Source: Vibrio sp. YMD68 (GTDB lineage Bacteria; Pseudomonadota; Gammaproteobacteria; Enterobacterales; Vibrionaceae). From it: a stretch of DNA of 64,000 nt. Of this stretch, positions 52,762-61,544 are shown one piece after another. A model generated the notes under the pieces. That model was not told the DNA's origin. It searched no databases and saw nothing but the letters and a program-made list of their open reading frames with translations. The stretch is from positions 1,860,001 to 1,924,000 of the forward strand of contig NZ_CP124614.1 of assembly GCF_029958905.1 (NCBI RefSeq), in the 5' to 3' direction. Both the position numbers and the translations under genes were made by a program. How positions within the stretch are numbered: position 1 is the first letter of the stretch; each line of letters starts with the position of its first letter.

Positions 52762-55044
52762 ATGAATCAACAACTCACTGTCACCAAGCGTGATGGACGT
52801 AAAGAAAGTATTGATCTCGAGAAGCTACACCGCGTGATCACATGGGCTGCAGAAGGCCTTCACAATGTCTCCGTTTCACAAGTAGAACTAAGAGCTCACA
52901 TTCAGTTCTATGACGGTATTACGACTTCTGACATTCATGAAACTATCATCAAGTCTGCTGCTGATTTAATTTCAGAAGAAACGCCAGATTACCAATATTT
53001 GGCTGCGCGTCTTGCTGTCTTCCATTTACGAAAAAAAGCCTACGGCCAATATGAGCCGCCTAAGCTTTATGATCATGTTTCTCGTCTCGTCGAAACGGGA
53101 AAATATGATAAGCACTTGATGGAAGATTATTCTCAAGCTGAATTTGAAGAGCTAAACAGCTACATCGACCACAAACGTGATTTAGACTTCTCTTATGCTG
53201 CCGTTAAACAACTCGAAGGAAAGTACTTCGTTCAGAACCGTGTGTCTGGTGAAATCTATGAAAGTGCGCAGTTTCTGTATATTCTAGTTTCAGCGTGCTT
53301 GTTTGCGAATTATCCAAGAGAAACTCGTCTTGGCTACATCAAGCGTTTCTACGATGCGACGTCGACATTCAAAATCTCACTGCCAACGCCAATTATGGCG
53401 GGTGTGCGTACGCCGACCCGTCAGTTCAGTTCATGCGTTCTTATCGAATGTGGCGATAGTTTAGATTCTATCAATGCGACCGCTAGCTCGATTGTTCGTT
53501 ATGTCTCTCAACGCGCTGGTATTGGTATTAACGCGGGGCGTATTCGTTCTTTAGGCTCAGAAATACGAGGTGGTGAAGCTTTTCACACGGGTTGTATCCC
53601 TTTTTATAAGTATTTCCAAACCGCAGTGAAATGTTGTTCTCAGGGTGGTGTGCGAGGCGGCGCAGCAACCGTCTTCTACCCTCTTTGGCATGGTGAAGTC
53701 CAATCACTGTTGGTACTCAAAAATAACCGTGGTGTTGAAGAAAACCGTGTTCGTCATATGGATTACGGCGTACAGCTGAACAAACTCATGTATTCTCGCC
53801 TGGTCCAAGGTGGAAACATCAGTTTATTCTCACCGTCTGACGTTCCTGGCCTATACGATGCTTTCTTCGAAGATCAAGATGAATTTGAGCGTTTATATGT
53901 TCAATACGAAAATGACCCATCGGTTAAGAAAACCTCGGTAAAGGCCGTTGAGCTGTTCTCTCTTCTTATGCAAGAAAGAGCCTCTACTGGTCGTATCTAC
54001 ATCCAAAATGTCGATCACTGTAATACTCATAGCCCATTTGATTCAAAAGTAGCACCGGTTCGTCAATCTAACTTATGTTTAGAAATTGCATTGCCAACGA
54101 AGCCTCTTTCGAATGTAGAAGATGATCAAGGCGAGATCGCTCTTTGTACTCTTTCTGCTTTCAATCTTGGGGCTATCAACGAATTAGATGATCTGGCTGA
54201 ATTATCCGATCTGGTTGTTCGTGCTCTCGACGCCTTATTGGATTACCAAGACTACCCATTACCAGCGGCGTACAAGTCAACAATGAACCGTCGTACTTTA
54301 GGTGTCGGCGTTATCAACTATGCCTACTACTTAGCTAAGAATGGCGTGAAATATTCTGACGGTAGCGCAAATGGTTTGACTCACCGTACTTTTGAAGCGA
54401 TTCAATACTACCTTCTAAGAGCATCGGTTGAACTCGCGAAAGAACAAGGTCGTTGTCCTTCGTTCCATGAGACGAACTACGCGAAAGGTCTGCTACCCAT
54501 CGATACTTATAAAGCGGACATTGATAAGATTTGTGATGAACCTTTGCATTACGACTGGGATGCGCTGCGCTCTGACATTATGGAATACGGTCTGCGTAAC
54601 TCAACGTTAACAGCACTAATGCCATCAGAGACCTCATCGCAGATCTCCAACGCGACAAACGGCATTGAGCCACCTCGTGGGTATGTCTCTGTCAAAGCGT
54701 CTAAAGATGGTATTTTGAAGCAGGTTGTTCCTGATTTCGTTAATCTCAAAGAGAACTACGAGTTATTATGGAATATCGGTCCAAACGATGGCTACCTTCA
54801 CCTTGTGGGTATCATGCAAAAGTTTGTCGACCAAGCCATCTCAGCGAATACAAACTACGACCCTAGCGTTTACGATAGTGGTAAAGTGCCAATGAAGAAA
54901 CTTCTACAAGATCTTCTCACCGCTTATAAATATGGCGTAAAGACACTTTATTACCATAATACCCGCGATGGCGCTAAAGACGAGCAATCCGATTCGGTTG
55001 CTGTTGAAGAGGAAGATTGCGCAGGAGGTGGTTGCAAGATTTAA
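52762..55044 (+). CDS. nrdA: Ribonucleoside-diphosphate reductase class Ia, alpha subunit
   Basis: Aerobic reduction of ribonucleoside diphosphates to deoxy forms; the catalytic subunit. 760 residues (E. coli 761). It has an N-terminal ATP-cone (TVTKRDGRKESIDLEKLHRVITWAAEG), the cysteines of the active site (FSSCVLIECGD, QSNLCLEIALP, LCTLSAFNLG), and the C-terminal redox pair CAGGGCKI (C753, C758). The start ATG at 52762 gives the family N-terminus MNQQLTVTKRDG; an in-frame start at 52741 is unlikely. First gene of nrdA-nrdB-yfaE. Confidence 0.98.
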   Translation: MNQQLTVTKRDGRKESIDLEKLHRVITWAAEGLHNVSVSQVELRAHIQFYDGITTSDIHETIIKSAADLISEETPDYQYLAARLAVFHLRKKAYGQYEPPKLYDHVSRLVETGKYDKHLMEDYSQAEFEELNSYIDHKRDLDFSYAAVKQLEGKYFVQNRVSGEIYESAQFLYILVSACLFANYPRETRLGYIKRFYDATSTFKISLPTPIMAGVRTPTRQFSSCVLIECGDSLDSINATASSIVRYVSQRAGIGINAGRIRSLGSEIRGGEAFHTGCIPFYKYFQTAVKCCSQGGVRGGAATVFYPLWHGEVQSLLVLKNNRGVEENRVRHMDYGVQLNKLMYSRLVQGGNISLFSPSDVPGLYDAFFEDQDEFERLYVQYENDPSVKKTSVKAVELFSLLMQERASTGRIYIQNVDHCNTHSPFDSKVAPVRQSNLCLEIALPTKPLSNVEDDQGEIALCTLSAFNLGAINELDDLAELSDLVVRALDALLDYQDYPLPAAYKSTMNRRTLGVGVINYAYYLAKNGVKYSDGSANGLTHRTFEAIQYYLLRASVELAKEQGRCPSFHETNYAKGLLPIDTYKADIDKICDEPLHYDWDALRSDIMEYGLRNSTLTALMPSETSSQISNATNGIEPPRGYVSVKASKDGILKQVVPDFVNLKENYELLWNIGPNDGYLHLVGIMQKFVDQAISANTNYDPSVYDSGKVPMKKLLQDLLTAYKYGVKTLYYHNTRDGAKDEQSDSVAVEEEDCAGGGCKI

Positions 55045-55094
55045 CTTGTGACTTCTCATGAAACGCAATCAACAACAACCCTAAGATTTATTGC

Positions 55095-55114
55095 CCTTCT
55101 TTACGGAAGGGCTT
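55095..55114 (+). other. Hairpin between nrdA and nrdB
   Basis: GCCCTTC-TTTACG-GAAGGGC, a perfect 7-bp stem with no U-run, 20 bp before the nrdB ATG. It could stabilise or process the mRNA and set the alpha to beta ratio. Confidence 0.55.
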
Positions 55115-55134
55115 AAAAAGGAATTGAGGCATTT

Positions 55135-56268
55135 ATGGCTTACAGTACTTTTTCTCAAAACAAAAATGACCAATTAAAAGAACCTATGTTTCTGGGTCAA
55201 CCTGTTAACGTTGCTCGTTATGACCAGCAGAAATTTGAGATTTTTGAAAAACTGATCGAAAAGCAATTGAGCTTTTTCTGGCGTCCAGAAGAAGTCGATG
55301 TGTCGAGTGATAGAATCGACTACAACAAACTTCCTGAACATGAAAAGCACATTTTTATTTCTAATCTGAAATATCAAACGCTGCTTGATTCGATACAAGG
55401 TCGCAGCCCGAACGTTGCCTTACTGCCATTGGTGTCACTACCAGAAGTCGAGACTTGGATTGAAACTTGGTCATTCTCGGAAACGATTCACTCACGTTCG
55501 TACACGCATATCATTCGTAACATCGTTAACGATCCTAGCATTGTGTTCGATGATATCGTTGAAAACGAACACATTCTTAGCCGCGCGAAGGATATCGCTC
55601 GTTACTATGATGAATTGATTGAGCTAACCAGCGACTACCACCGCTATGGTGAAGGTACTCATCAAATTAACGGTGAATCAGTAACGGTTTCTCTGCATAA
55701 TTTGAAGAAAAAATTATACCTTTGCCTAATGTCAGTGAACGCTCTAGAAGCCATTCGTTTTTATGTCAGCTTTGCCTGTTCCTTTGCGTTTGCTGAACGT
55801 GAACTTATGGAAGGTAACGCTAAGATAATCAAGCTTATTGCTCGCGATGAGGCTCTTCACCTTACTGGTACTCAGCATATGCTGAACATCCTTCGTAATG
55901 GTCAAGATGATTTCTCCTTTATGCAAATCGCGGAAGAGTGTAAGCAAGAGTGTTTCGATCTATTTAAAGATGCTGCTGAGCAAGAAAAAGAATGGGCTGA
56001 ATACCTATTCAAAGATGGCTCTATGATTGGCTTAAACAAAGATATCTTGTGCCAATACGTCGAGTACATCACTAATGTTCGTATGCAAGCGGTTGGCCTA
56101 GGCACCGCATACCCTGAGGCGACATCGAACCCTATTCCTTGGATCAATGCCTGGTTATCTTCAGATAACGTGCAAGTCGCGCCACAGGAAGCAGAAATCA
56201 GCTCTTACCTGGTTGGCCAGATTGACAACGAAGTTAGCGCAAATGATTTTGAGGATTTTGAACTGTAA
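55135..56268 (+). CDS. nrdB: Ribonucleoside-diphosphate reductase class Ia, beta subunit
   Basis: The 377-residue subunit that houses the diferric-tyrosyl radical (E. coli 376). The radical tyrosine is Y123 in [17 protein letters not shown]. Iron ligands are visible in DDIVENEHI, in SRSYTHII/E-x6 segments, and in [17 protein letters not shown]. The C-terminus ANDFEDFEL is the flexible tail that docks into NrdA. Its stop overlaps the yfaE start (TAATG), so iron-cofactor maintenance is translationally coupled. Confidence 0.98.
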   Translation: MAYSTFSQNKNDQLKEPMFLGQPVNVARYDQQKFEIFEKLIEKQLSFFWRPEEVDVSSDRIDYNKLPEHEKHIFISNLKYQTLLDSIQGRSPNVALLPLVSLPEVETWIETWSFSETIHSRSYTHIIRNIVNDPSIVFDDIVENEHILSRAKDIARYYDELIELTSDYHRYGEGTHQINGESVTVSLHNLKKKLYLCLMSVNALEAIRFYVSFACSFAFAERELMEGNAKIIKLIARDEALHLTGTQHMLNILRNGQDDFSFMQIAEECKQECFDLFKDAAEQEKEWAEYLFKDGSMIGLNKDILCQYVEYITNVRMQAVGLGTAYPEATSNPIPWINAWLSSDNVQVAPQEAEISSYLVGQIDNEVSANDFEDFEL

Positions 56269-56546
56269 TGGCCCAACTTAAAATCAACAAAGTCACCACC
56301 ATTGAGTCAAACTCTTCCAATACCTTATTGGAATCGCTCGAGTTGGCTGGTCTTGAGCCAGAATACAATTGCCGTGACGGGCACTGCGGAGCGTGTCGCT
56401 GTACATTGGATTCAGGGGAAGTCGAGTTTGTTGGTTTTGCTATGGCCTATACAGAGAATAATGAAATTTTGCCTTGTATCTGTAAAGCCAAAAGCAACGT
56501 TGAGCTATCAAATGTTCGCTATCGACTGAAAGAAAAACGCGCGTAG
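56268..56546 (+). CDS. yfaE: 2Fe-2S ferredoxin YfaE, NrdB cofactor maintenance
   Basis: A 92-residue plant-type ferredoxin with the cluster pattern C-x4-C-x2-C (EYNCRDGHCGACRCTL) and a fourth Cys in ILPCICKAKS. In E. coli YfaE reduces the diferric centre of NrdB to restore its radical. The start ATG overlaps the nrdB stop by one base, giving the conserved nrdA-nrdB-yfaE order. Confidence 0.96.
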   Translation: MAQLKINKVTTIESNSSNTLLESLELAGLEPEYNCRDGHCGACRCTLDSGEVEFVGFAMAYTENNEILPCICKAKSNVELSNVRYRLKEKRA

Positions 56547-56569
56547 CGCGCATTCATCAAAGTCATCGA

Positions 56570-56600
56570 GAAAGGTCAGTTATAAACTGGCCTTTTTTAT
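56570..56600. terminator. Terminator of nrdA-nrdB-yfaE
   Basis: GGTCAGTT/AACTGGCC (one G-U pair) followed by T6 on the plus strand. It overlaps the 3' end of the convergent small gene. Confidence 0.85.
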
Positions 56601-56834
56601 TCCTTCCAAAAATGCATCAGCCGTAAACATCGAAACCGGTTTATCCGCAATTTCTCGACCGTCATCATCAAACAAAGAGAGACGATATCCTTGCGCCACT
56701 TTGCTGCTGTCTTCAATCGGCGCGTGTCGCCAATCAGATGCCAAGTCGTAACCATGGGTGCTAAGCGCTTCACCTAAAACCACTTTTTGACTTGCCACTT
56801 GATACCAGACTAAAATTTTCGAGTGAGAAAACAC
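56580..56834 (-). CDS. Small protein of unknown function
   Basis: 84 residues if translation starts at the GTG at 56834, which has a near-perfect ribosome site (AAGGAGGT, 4 nt upstream). A longer frame exists to 56906, but its ATG codons lack such a site. The sequence (VFSHSKILVWYQVASQKVVLGEALSTHG...GYRLSLFDDDGREIADKPV) is a mixed alpha-beta protein without signal peptide or cysteine. No family recognised. It lies between the convergent nrd operon and the CinA-like gene upstream on its own strand. Confidence 0.65.
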   Translation of the reverse strand: MFSHSKILVWYQVASQKVVLGEALSTHGYDLASDWRHAPIEDSSKVAQGYRLSLFDDDGREIADKPVSMFTADAFLEGIKKASL

Positions 56835-57087
56835 AGTGACCTCCTTGACCGAATGTTTCATCGAAGGAGATAGTGTACAAGTAATCGCCACCATTGATAG
56901 CCTCAAAAATAGGACAATGAGCCCGCTATATTGAAATCATCAACTTACATTTAGACCATTTATTTATAAGAAATATAATTGCACATCGCTATGTAATAAG
57001 GAGTAGTTTCATCACTTTATTACGGCACGGCACTCGGTAGACGTTTGACAAAGGCTACTTTTGATATAAGTAGCCTCTTGGATTGTT

Positions 57088-57120
57088 GATTAATAAGAGT
57101 TGCGGATTAAATAAGAGTTG
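57088..57120. repeat. 17-bp tandem duplication over the stop of the CinA-like gene
   Basis: GATTAATAAGAGTTG (57088) and GATTAAATAAGAGTTG (57105). The stop codon of the minus-strand gene (57107-57109) lies in the second copy. A weak hairpin AGGCTACTT/AAGTAGCCT lies just beyond, at 57052-57076. Confidence 0.65.
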
Positions 57121-58342
57121 AAGGAATAAACATCTCTTTTACGCTCGTCACCGAGCTGTATTGGATAAACATCGGCTTACCTGACAGATACCGTCGGAGC
57201 ATATCTGCCGCAATCGTCGAAATCAGTTCTTTTCGTTCAGCCATAGAATATTGACGTTTGAATTCTAGCGTTTGACCCCACTCCCCTTTGGAAGTAGATA
57301 AGGCGATAGAAAACGCATTATCTTCTAACTTGCCCGTCACTAACGCAATGTCGGTTGAACACTTTTCTCGTGTTGCCCCTGCTAAAGCAAATGCGGCGGC
57401 CAAAGGGTTCTTTTCTTGGCTTGAAACGTCTAAAGAACCGCTCATAATCCATGAGTGGCCACAAAATGGATTCGCATTGACGTCTGAATGGAGCCAATTG
57501 GACAGCCATCCATGGGTTGATTGCTCTGAAATTGAGATAGACTGTTTCTTTTCAGCGACCAGATGCCCGATATGAGAAAGCATGCTTTCATCAACACTCA
57601 CCACGTTAGGTTCAATAAGCTTATAGATCATTTGCAGCAAACGAACTTGAGTGTCTAGATCGTGTTGAGGCGCAAATAACTTCACTTCGATAAAAGGTAA
57701 ATATGAGCGGTATCCAATCATATACCCCTTTGGAAGTTGCAGTTTGTCGAGTTTATCTGACAACACTGACTCGGAAGTCCCTAGTGTAAATAGCCGGCTG
57801 CAACTGTAACTTTCTCGTTCAGGGAAACGGTGCCTTAGATCCGTCAAGATCTGAGTTTCCACCATCAACTCAAACTCTTTAGGAACACCTGGCGTAAAGT
57901 AGAAGAGGCAATCGTTAATCACCATTTGAAAACCGCACGCTGTTCCTATCGGATTATCTATAATCGAGGCGCTTTGGGGGAGCATGGCTTGTTTAACATT
58001 ACTTTCTGGCATCGTGATGCCTCGAGCATTGAAAAAGGCATGGAGCTTATCCAGCCACTCTGGAAATAAAGTCAACGCTTCATCTGCTGATTCTGCGGCG
58101 GCAGCGGCACTTAAGTCATCCGTTGTCGGACCGAGTCCACCATTGACGATGACAACATCACAATTGAAACTTAGCATGAGTATTTCTTCTTTCAACGCAA
58201 CCAAACTGTCACCTACGGTGGAGCGCTTATACAAAGAAAAACCATTAGCAAAGAAAAGTCGTGATAACCAAGCGGCATTGGTATCAACAATATCTCCGTA
58301 GAGGACCTCTTCCCCCGTACTAAGCATTGCGATTTTTGTCAT
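57107..58342 (-). CDS. CinA-family protein (YfaY-like)
   Basis: A 411-residue cytoplasmic protein. The N-terminal MoCF/COG1058 domain is clear: MLSTGEEVLYGDIVDTNAAWLS, VVIVNGGLGPTTDDLSAAAAAE, NPIGTACGFQM, FYFTPGVPKEFELMVE. This domain hydrolyses ADP-ribose-like pyrophosphates in CinA proteins. The C-terminal NMN-deamidase-type domain is present but degenerate (SISISEQSTHGWLSNWL, LAAAFALAG), as in E. coli YfaY, so deamidase activity is doubtful. A pyridine-nucleotide salvage or repair role is likely. The start has AGGAAATATTA upstream. Confidence 0.9.
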   Translation of the reverse strand: MTKIAMLSTGEEVLYGDIVDTNAAWLSRLFFANGFSLYKRSTVGDSLVALKEEILMLSFNCDVVIVNGGLGPTTDDLSAAAAAESADEALTLFPEWLDKLHAFFNARGITMPESNVKQAMLPQSASIIDNPIGTACGFQMVINDCLFYFTPGVPKEFELMVETQILTDLRHRFPERESYSCSRLFTLGTSESVLSDKLDKLQLPKGYMIGYRSYLPFIEVKLFAPQHDLDTQVRLLQMIYKLIEPNVVSVDESMLSHIGHLVAEKKQSISISEQSTHGWLSNWLHSDVNANPFCGHSWIMSGSLDVSSQEKNPLAAAFALAGATREKCSTDIALVTGKLEDNAFSIALSTSKGEWGQTLEFKRQYSMAERKELISTIAADMLRRYLSGKPMFIQYSSVTSVKEMFIPSTLI

Positions 58343-58533
58343 TAATATTTCCTGTCATTGAGAACTGCAATGCTTATCATCACATACTTTGATTAAAATT
58401 ATGTAATGTTTACGCTCATGGTTCGAAAATAATCTTCATAACTCCCTAAAATAGTTCATTTTATGGTTTCTATTAACGGCCCTTTATTGGATAATTGTGA
58501 TTAGGATCTTATAAACATAATAATGGAGCCACC

Positions 58534-59445
58534 GTGCTAAAGAAAAACATCGCTGCAATGATGTTATCGTTTTCCGCCTGTGCAAACGCCAACAACTTTA
58601 ACGTCAATCAACATATAGAATTTTCTTACACGGTCGATTGTGAAAATAGCTTCTGTCTTAACGACAACACATACTCTTACCAACCTGCGTTGTTTCATAA
58701 TGAAGAGAGCTTCATGCTTTCATTGAAAGAACCAGAGCTTAAAGTTGAAGACCCTGGTCTACCTAAGTATCTCGTCATGCAAGATGAAAAAGACTGGGAC
58801 TACCTAATGGGACAGACCTACACTATCTTAGGTCTAAGTGTGGCAACTGTTGGCTTAATGACGCTACTTCCAGAGTCTATTACAAAGTGGGACGAAGAAG
58901 ACCGTGATATGAGTCAATTAGGCTCGAAATGGAAAGATAACATCAGTGCTGGTCCGGTATGGGATCGCGACGAGCACTTTTTGAATTATGTGATGCACCC
59001 GTATTTTGGGGGTGTGTACTATACCGCTGCAAGACACGCAGGTTTTAACGAGTTTGAGTCATTTGTATATTCTGCTGCTATGTCTACCTTCTTTTGGGAA
59101 ATGGGGGTGGAAGCGTTTGCAGAAGTCCCTTCTTGGCAAGATATATTTGTTACCCCATTTTTTGGTGCAGTCGTCGGTGAAATGATGTTTGAAGCCGAGC
59201 AAGATATTGTCGCCAATGGCGGCGAAGTATTCGGCTCTGAAGGCGTAGGTAGCTTTACCCTTTTCTTCCTAAACCCTGTTGGCCATATTCACGGTTGGGT
59301 AAGTGGCGCTTGGGGTGGTAGTGCTGAATTCCAATACAGCAGTACGCCTTGGTTCGGAAACTCGAATGCGGCTGCGTTTGCCATGGATTCAGGAGCTTCC
59401 TATGACCGCCAATTCTACGGCGTTGAGCTAACGATAGGTTTCTAA
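58534..59445 (+). CDS. DUF3943 envelope protein
   Basis: A 303-residue exported protein starting at GTG with GGAG upstream. The signal peptide is about 20 residues (cut after ANA). The DUF3943 signature is plain: SAGPVWDRDEHFLNYVMHPYFGGVYYTAARHAGFNEFESFVYS and SWQDIFVTPFFGAVVGE. The end QFYGVELTIGF has the terminal-Phe pattern of outer-membrane proteins. Two Cys (DCENSFC) may be a disulfide. Function unknown. Monocistronic, divergent from the CinA-like gene. Confidence 0.88.
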   Translation: MLKKNIAAMMLSFSACANANNFNVNQHIEFSYTVDCENSFCLNDNTYSYQPALFHNEESFMLSLKEPELKVEDPGLPKYLVMQDEKDWDYLMGQTYTILGLSVATVGLMTLLPESITKWDEEDRDMSQLGSKWKDNISAGPVWDRDEHFLNYVMHPYFGGVYYTAARHAGFNEFESFVYSAAMSTFFWEMGVEAFAEVPSWQDIFVTPFFGAVVGEMMFEAEQDIVANGGEVFGSEGVGSFTLFFLNPVGHIHGWVSGAWGGSAEFQYSSTPWFGNSNAAAFAMDSGASYDRQFYGVELTIGF

Positions 59446-59493
59446 CTAAAATACCACCCTCTGTATTTGACCTATGCACATTGTGCAACGTTT

Positions 59494-59523
59494 AAAGCGT
59501 CTATTGATAGGCGCTTTTTTGTA
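59494..59523 (+). terminator. Terminator of the DUF3943 gene
   Basis: AAAGCGTCTA/TAGGCGCTTT (one G-U pair) and T6, about 50 bp after the stop. Confidence 0.8.
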
Positions 59524-59675
59524 CCCATTGTGTGCCCGATAACTCGTTATCAATAGTGAGTTACCTCTTTACCCTGAAAAATTGACATTCATCAAATCTT
59601 TCCTGCTGTTAACTTCTACACTGAAACTATCAATTATTTTAATTAGTTACCCCCACTTGGCGCAGGAGAATCATT

Positions 59676-60191
59676 ATGAATACGACATTTATCGTCAATT
59701 TCGTCGGGAAAGCCACTCCCGCCACGATCAAACAATTTGCTTCCATAACCCATGACAACGGCGGAAAATGGTTAATCAGCAAAGTCAACTTCATTGAAGA
59801 CCAAGTTGCCGCCGTAATTAAAGTTCAACTCCCTAAAGCGAATGTCGATATTGTTAAAGCGGCTTTCAAAGCGCACCAAGATCTGTTAGTCCAGATAGTC
59901 GATTCAGAAACATCACCACATCGAGAAGAAACCATCTTTCAGTTTCGTCTCGATTCCAATGATCGCGCGGGCATTGTCAATGAAATAACCCATGTACTTG
60001 ATGCTCAAGGGATCAGTATTCTCGATATGGATTGTCAGCGGGTATTTGTTGCCGGAGGCGGAGGGGTGAGTTCAAGTCTCTTTACCGCGAATTTAGCCGT
60101 TCGACTGCCGAGTGAAGTGCAAATTGAAGATGTAGCCAATGAACTCGAATCATTGAGTGAAGATACTCGGGTTATTTTAGAAGCATCATAA
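59676..60191 (+). CDS. GcvR-like tandem ACT-domain regulator
   Basis: 171 residues with two ACT domains: residues about 1-75 (TTFIVNFVGKATPATIKQFASITHDNGGKW) and about 85-168 (TIFQFRLDSNDRAGIVNEITHVLDAQGISILDMDCQ). This is the layout of GcvR, the co-repressor that binds GcvA when glycine is present. Related single-copy ACT proteins exist, so the exact role is uncertain. There is no gcvA or gcv gene in the window. The ribosome site CAGGAGAA precedes the ATG. Confidence 0.82.
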   Translation: MNTTFIVNFVGKATPATIKQFASITHDNGGKWLISKVNFIEDQVAAVIKVQLPKANVDIVKAAFKAHQDLLVQIVDSETSPHREETIFQFRLDSNDRAGIVNEITHVLDAQGISILDMDCQRVFVAGGGGVSSSLFTANLAVRLPSEVQIEDVANELESLSEDTRVILEAS

Positions 60192-60213
60192 GAGGTGGAT
60201 AGAATACTAAAAA

Positions 60214-60243
60214 GAAAAAAGAGCAGATTTTCTGCTCTTTTTA
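60214..60243. terminator. Bidirectional terminator between the ACT gene and nspC
   Basis: GAGCAGA/TCTGCTC with 3-nt loop, A6 on the left and T5 on the right. Confidence 0.88.
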
Positions 60244-60245
60244 TT

Positions 60246-60299
60246 TATTATCAATCAGTTAACTATTATCAACCAGTTAACTATTATCAACCAGTTATA
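60246..60299. repeat. Three-copy 18-bp tandem array after nspC
   Basis: TATTATCAATCAGTTAAC (60246), TATTATCAACCAGTTAAC (60264), TATTATCAACCAGTTATA (60282), ending 14 bp from the nspC stop codon. Confidence 0.95.
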
Positions 60300-60312
60300 T
60301 CGTACCAGGGCG

Positions 60313-61461
60313 TTATTCATTATCAACAGGACTGACTGACCACTGCGACAATGAACGTTTGAAATCACTGTAACCAAATTCATTCAGCTTTTGAATATCA
60401 CCATTTGAACGCTCGCAATAGATAGAAGGCATTTTCAAACCGTTAAACCAGTTAAGCTTAACCATGGTATAGCCTGCGCTGTCGGTAATGTGCAAACGCT
60501 GCCCAATAGAGAGTGGCTCATCAAAGTTTGCGACACAAAACTGATCACCGGCAAGACATGAACAAGAACCAATAATATACTCATGGTCCCCTTTCTCACT
60601 CGCTTCTAGAATCGTTGCTGGCTCGTTGTAGATCAACGTGTCTAAACGGTGTGCTTCCGTTGCTGAATCAACAATCGCTGTTTTCTTCACGTTATCCACG
60701 ATGTCCACGACAGTCACAACTAAATCGGTGGTTTTAGTAATAATTGCTTCACCCGGCTCCAAATAGAGTTGAACGCCATGTTTTTCTGAAAAAGCCTTTA
60801 ATGCCAAGCCCAGTTTTTCAATATCATAATCTGGCCAGGTAAAAAAAACACCGCCCCCCAAGCTGACCCAATCGAGTTTGTCCAAATGAGACCCGAACTG
60901 CTCTGAAATGGCATCAAGAAGAGAAACAAAGGCATCAACGTCTTTATTCTCACAGTTCATATGGAACATCACACCATCTATAGAATCAAAGACGGCACTG
61001 TCCAGGTGATCCGCTTGTACCCCGAGGCGAGAAAATTGACGGGCTGGATTAGCTAGGTCTTGACCTGCATAACTCACACCTGGGTTCAACCGTAAACCAA
61101 TGGATGCTTTGCCTTCAACAATGTGACGATGCGCCGCAAGCTGAGTTTGAGAGTTAAAAATCAGTTTGTCACAAATGTCCGCAACTTCTCTGACATCCTC
61201 TTCACTGTAACCGACGCTGTAAGCATGTGTTTCACCACCAAAGGTTTCGTGGCCCAACTTAACTTCGTAAGGCCCAGAGCTTGTTGTACCGTCTAGGTAC
61301 GGTTTGATTATGTCAAATACACCCCATGTCGAGAAACATTTCAGTGCCAGTACTAACTTTACACCTGACCTGTCTTTTAGCTGCTTGGCTTTCTCTAGGT
61401 TCGCAATCAATTTGTCTTCATTGATCATGAAGTATGGGGTTTTGAGTTCGTTTTTCTGCAT
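60313..61461 (-). CDS. nspC: Carboxynorspermidine decarboxylase
   Basis: A PLP enzyme that decarboxylates carboxynorspermidine to norspermidine, the last step of the Vibrio polyamine route; norspermidine affects biofilm formation. 382 residues of the alanine-racemase-like fold III. The PLP lysine is in [14 protein letters not shown]. Other motifs are [13 protein letters not shown] and [14 protein letters not shown] (substrate and PLP phosphate), and [12 protein letters not shown] (interface Cys). ATG 61461 ([13 protein letters not shown]) fits the family; an upstream ATG at 61488 is less likely. Last gene of the cluster. Confidence 0.96.
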   Translation of the reverse strand: MQKNELKTPYFMINEDKLIANLEKAKQLKDRSGVKLVLALKCFSTWGVFDIIKPYLDGTTSSGPYEVKLGHETFGGETHAYSVGYSEEDVREVADICDKLIFNSQTQLAAHRHIVEGKASIGLRLNPGVSYAGQDLANPARQFSRLGVQADHLDSAVFDSIDGVMFHMNCENKDVDAFVSLLDAISEQFGSHLDKLDWVSLGGGVFFTWPDYDIEKLGLALKAFSEKHGVQLYLEPGEAIITKTTDLVVTVVDIVDNVKKTAIVDSATEAHRLDTLIYNEPATILEASEKGDHEYIIGSCSCLAGDQFCVANFDEPLSIGQRLHITDSAGYTMVKLNWFNGLKMPSIYCERSNGDIQKLNEFGYSDFKRSLSQWSVSPVDNE

Positions 61462-61544
61462 ATTATGTTCACCGTAAAAATCGAACAAAGCCGACGCTAT
61501 GGCATCGGCTTCAATCTAAATGACTTTGTTAGGATCCAACAAAG

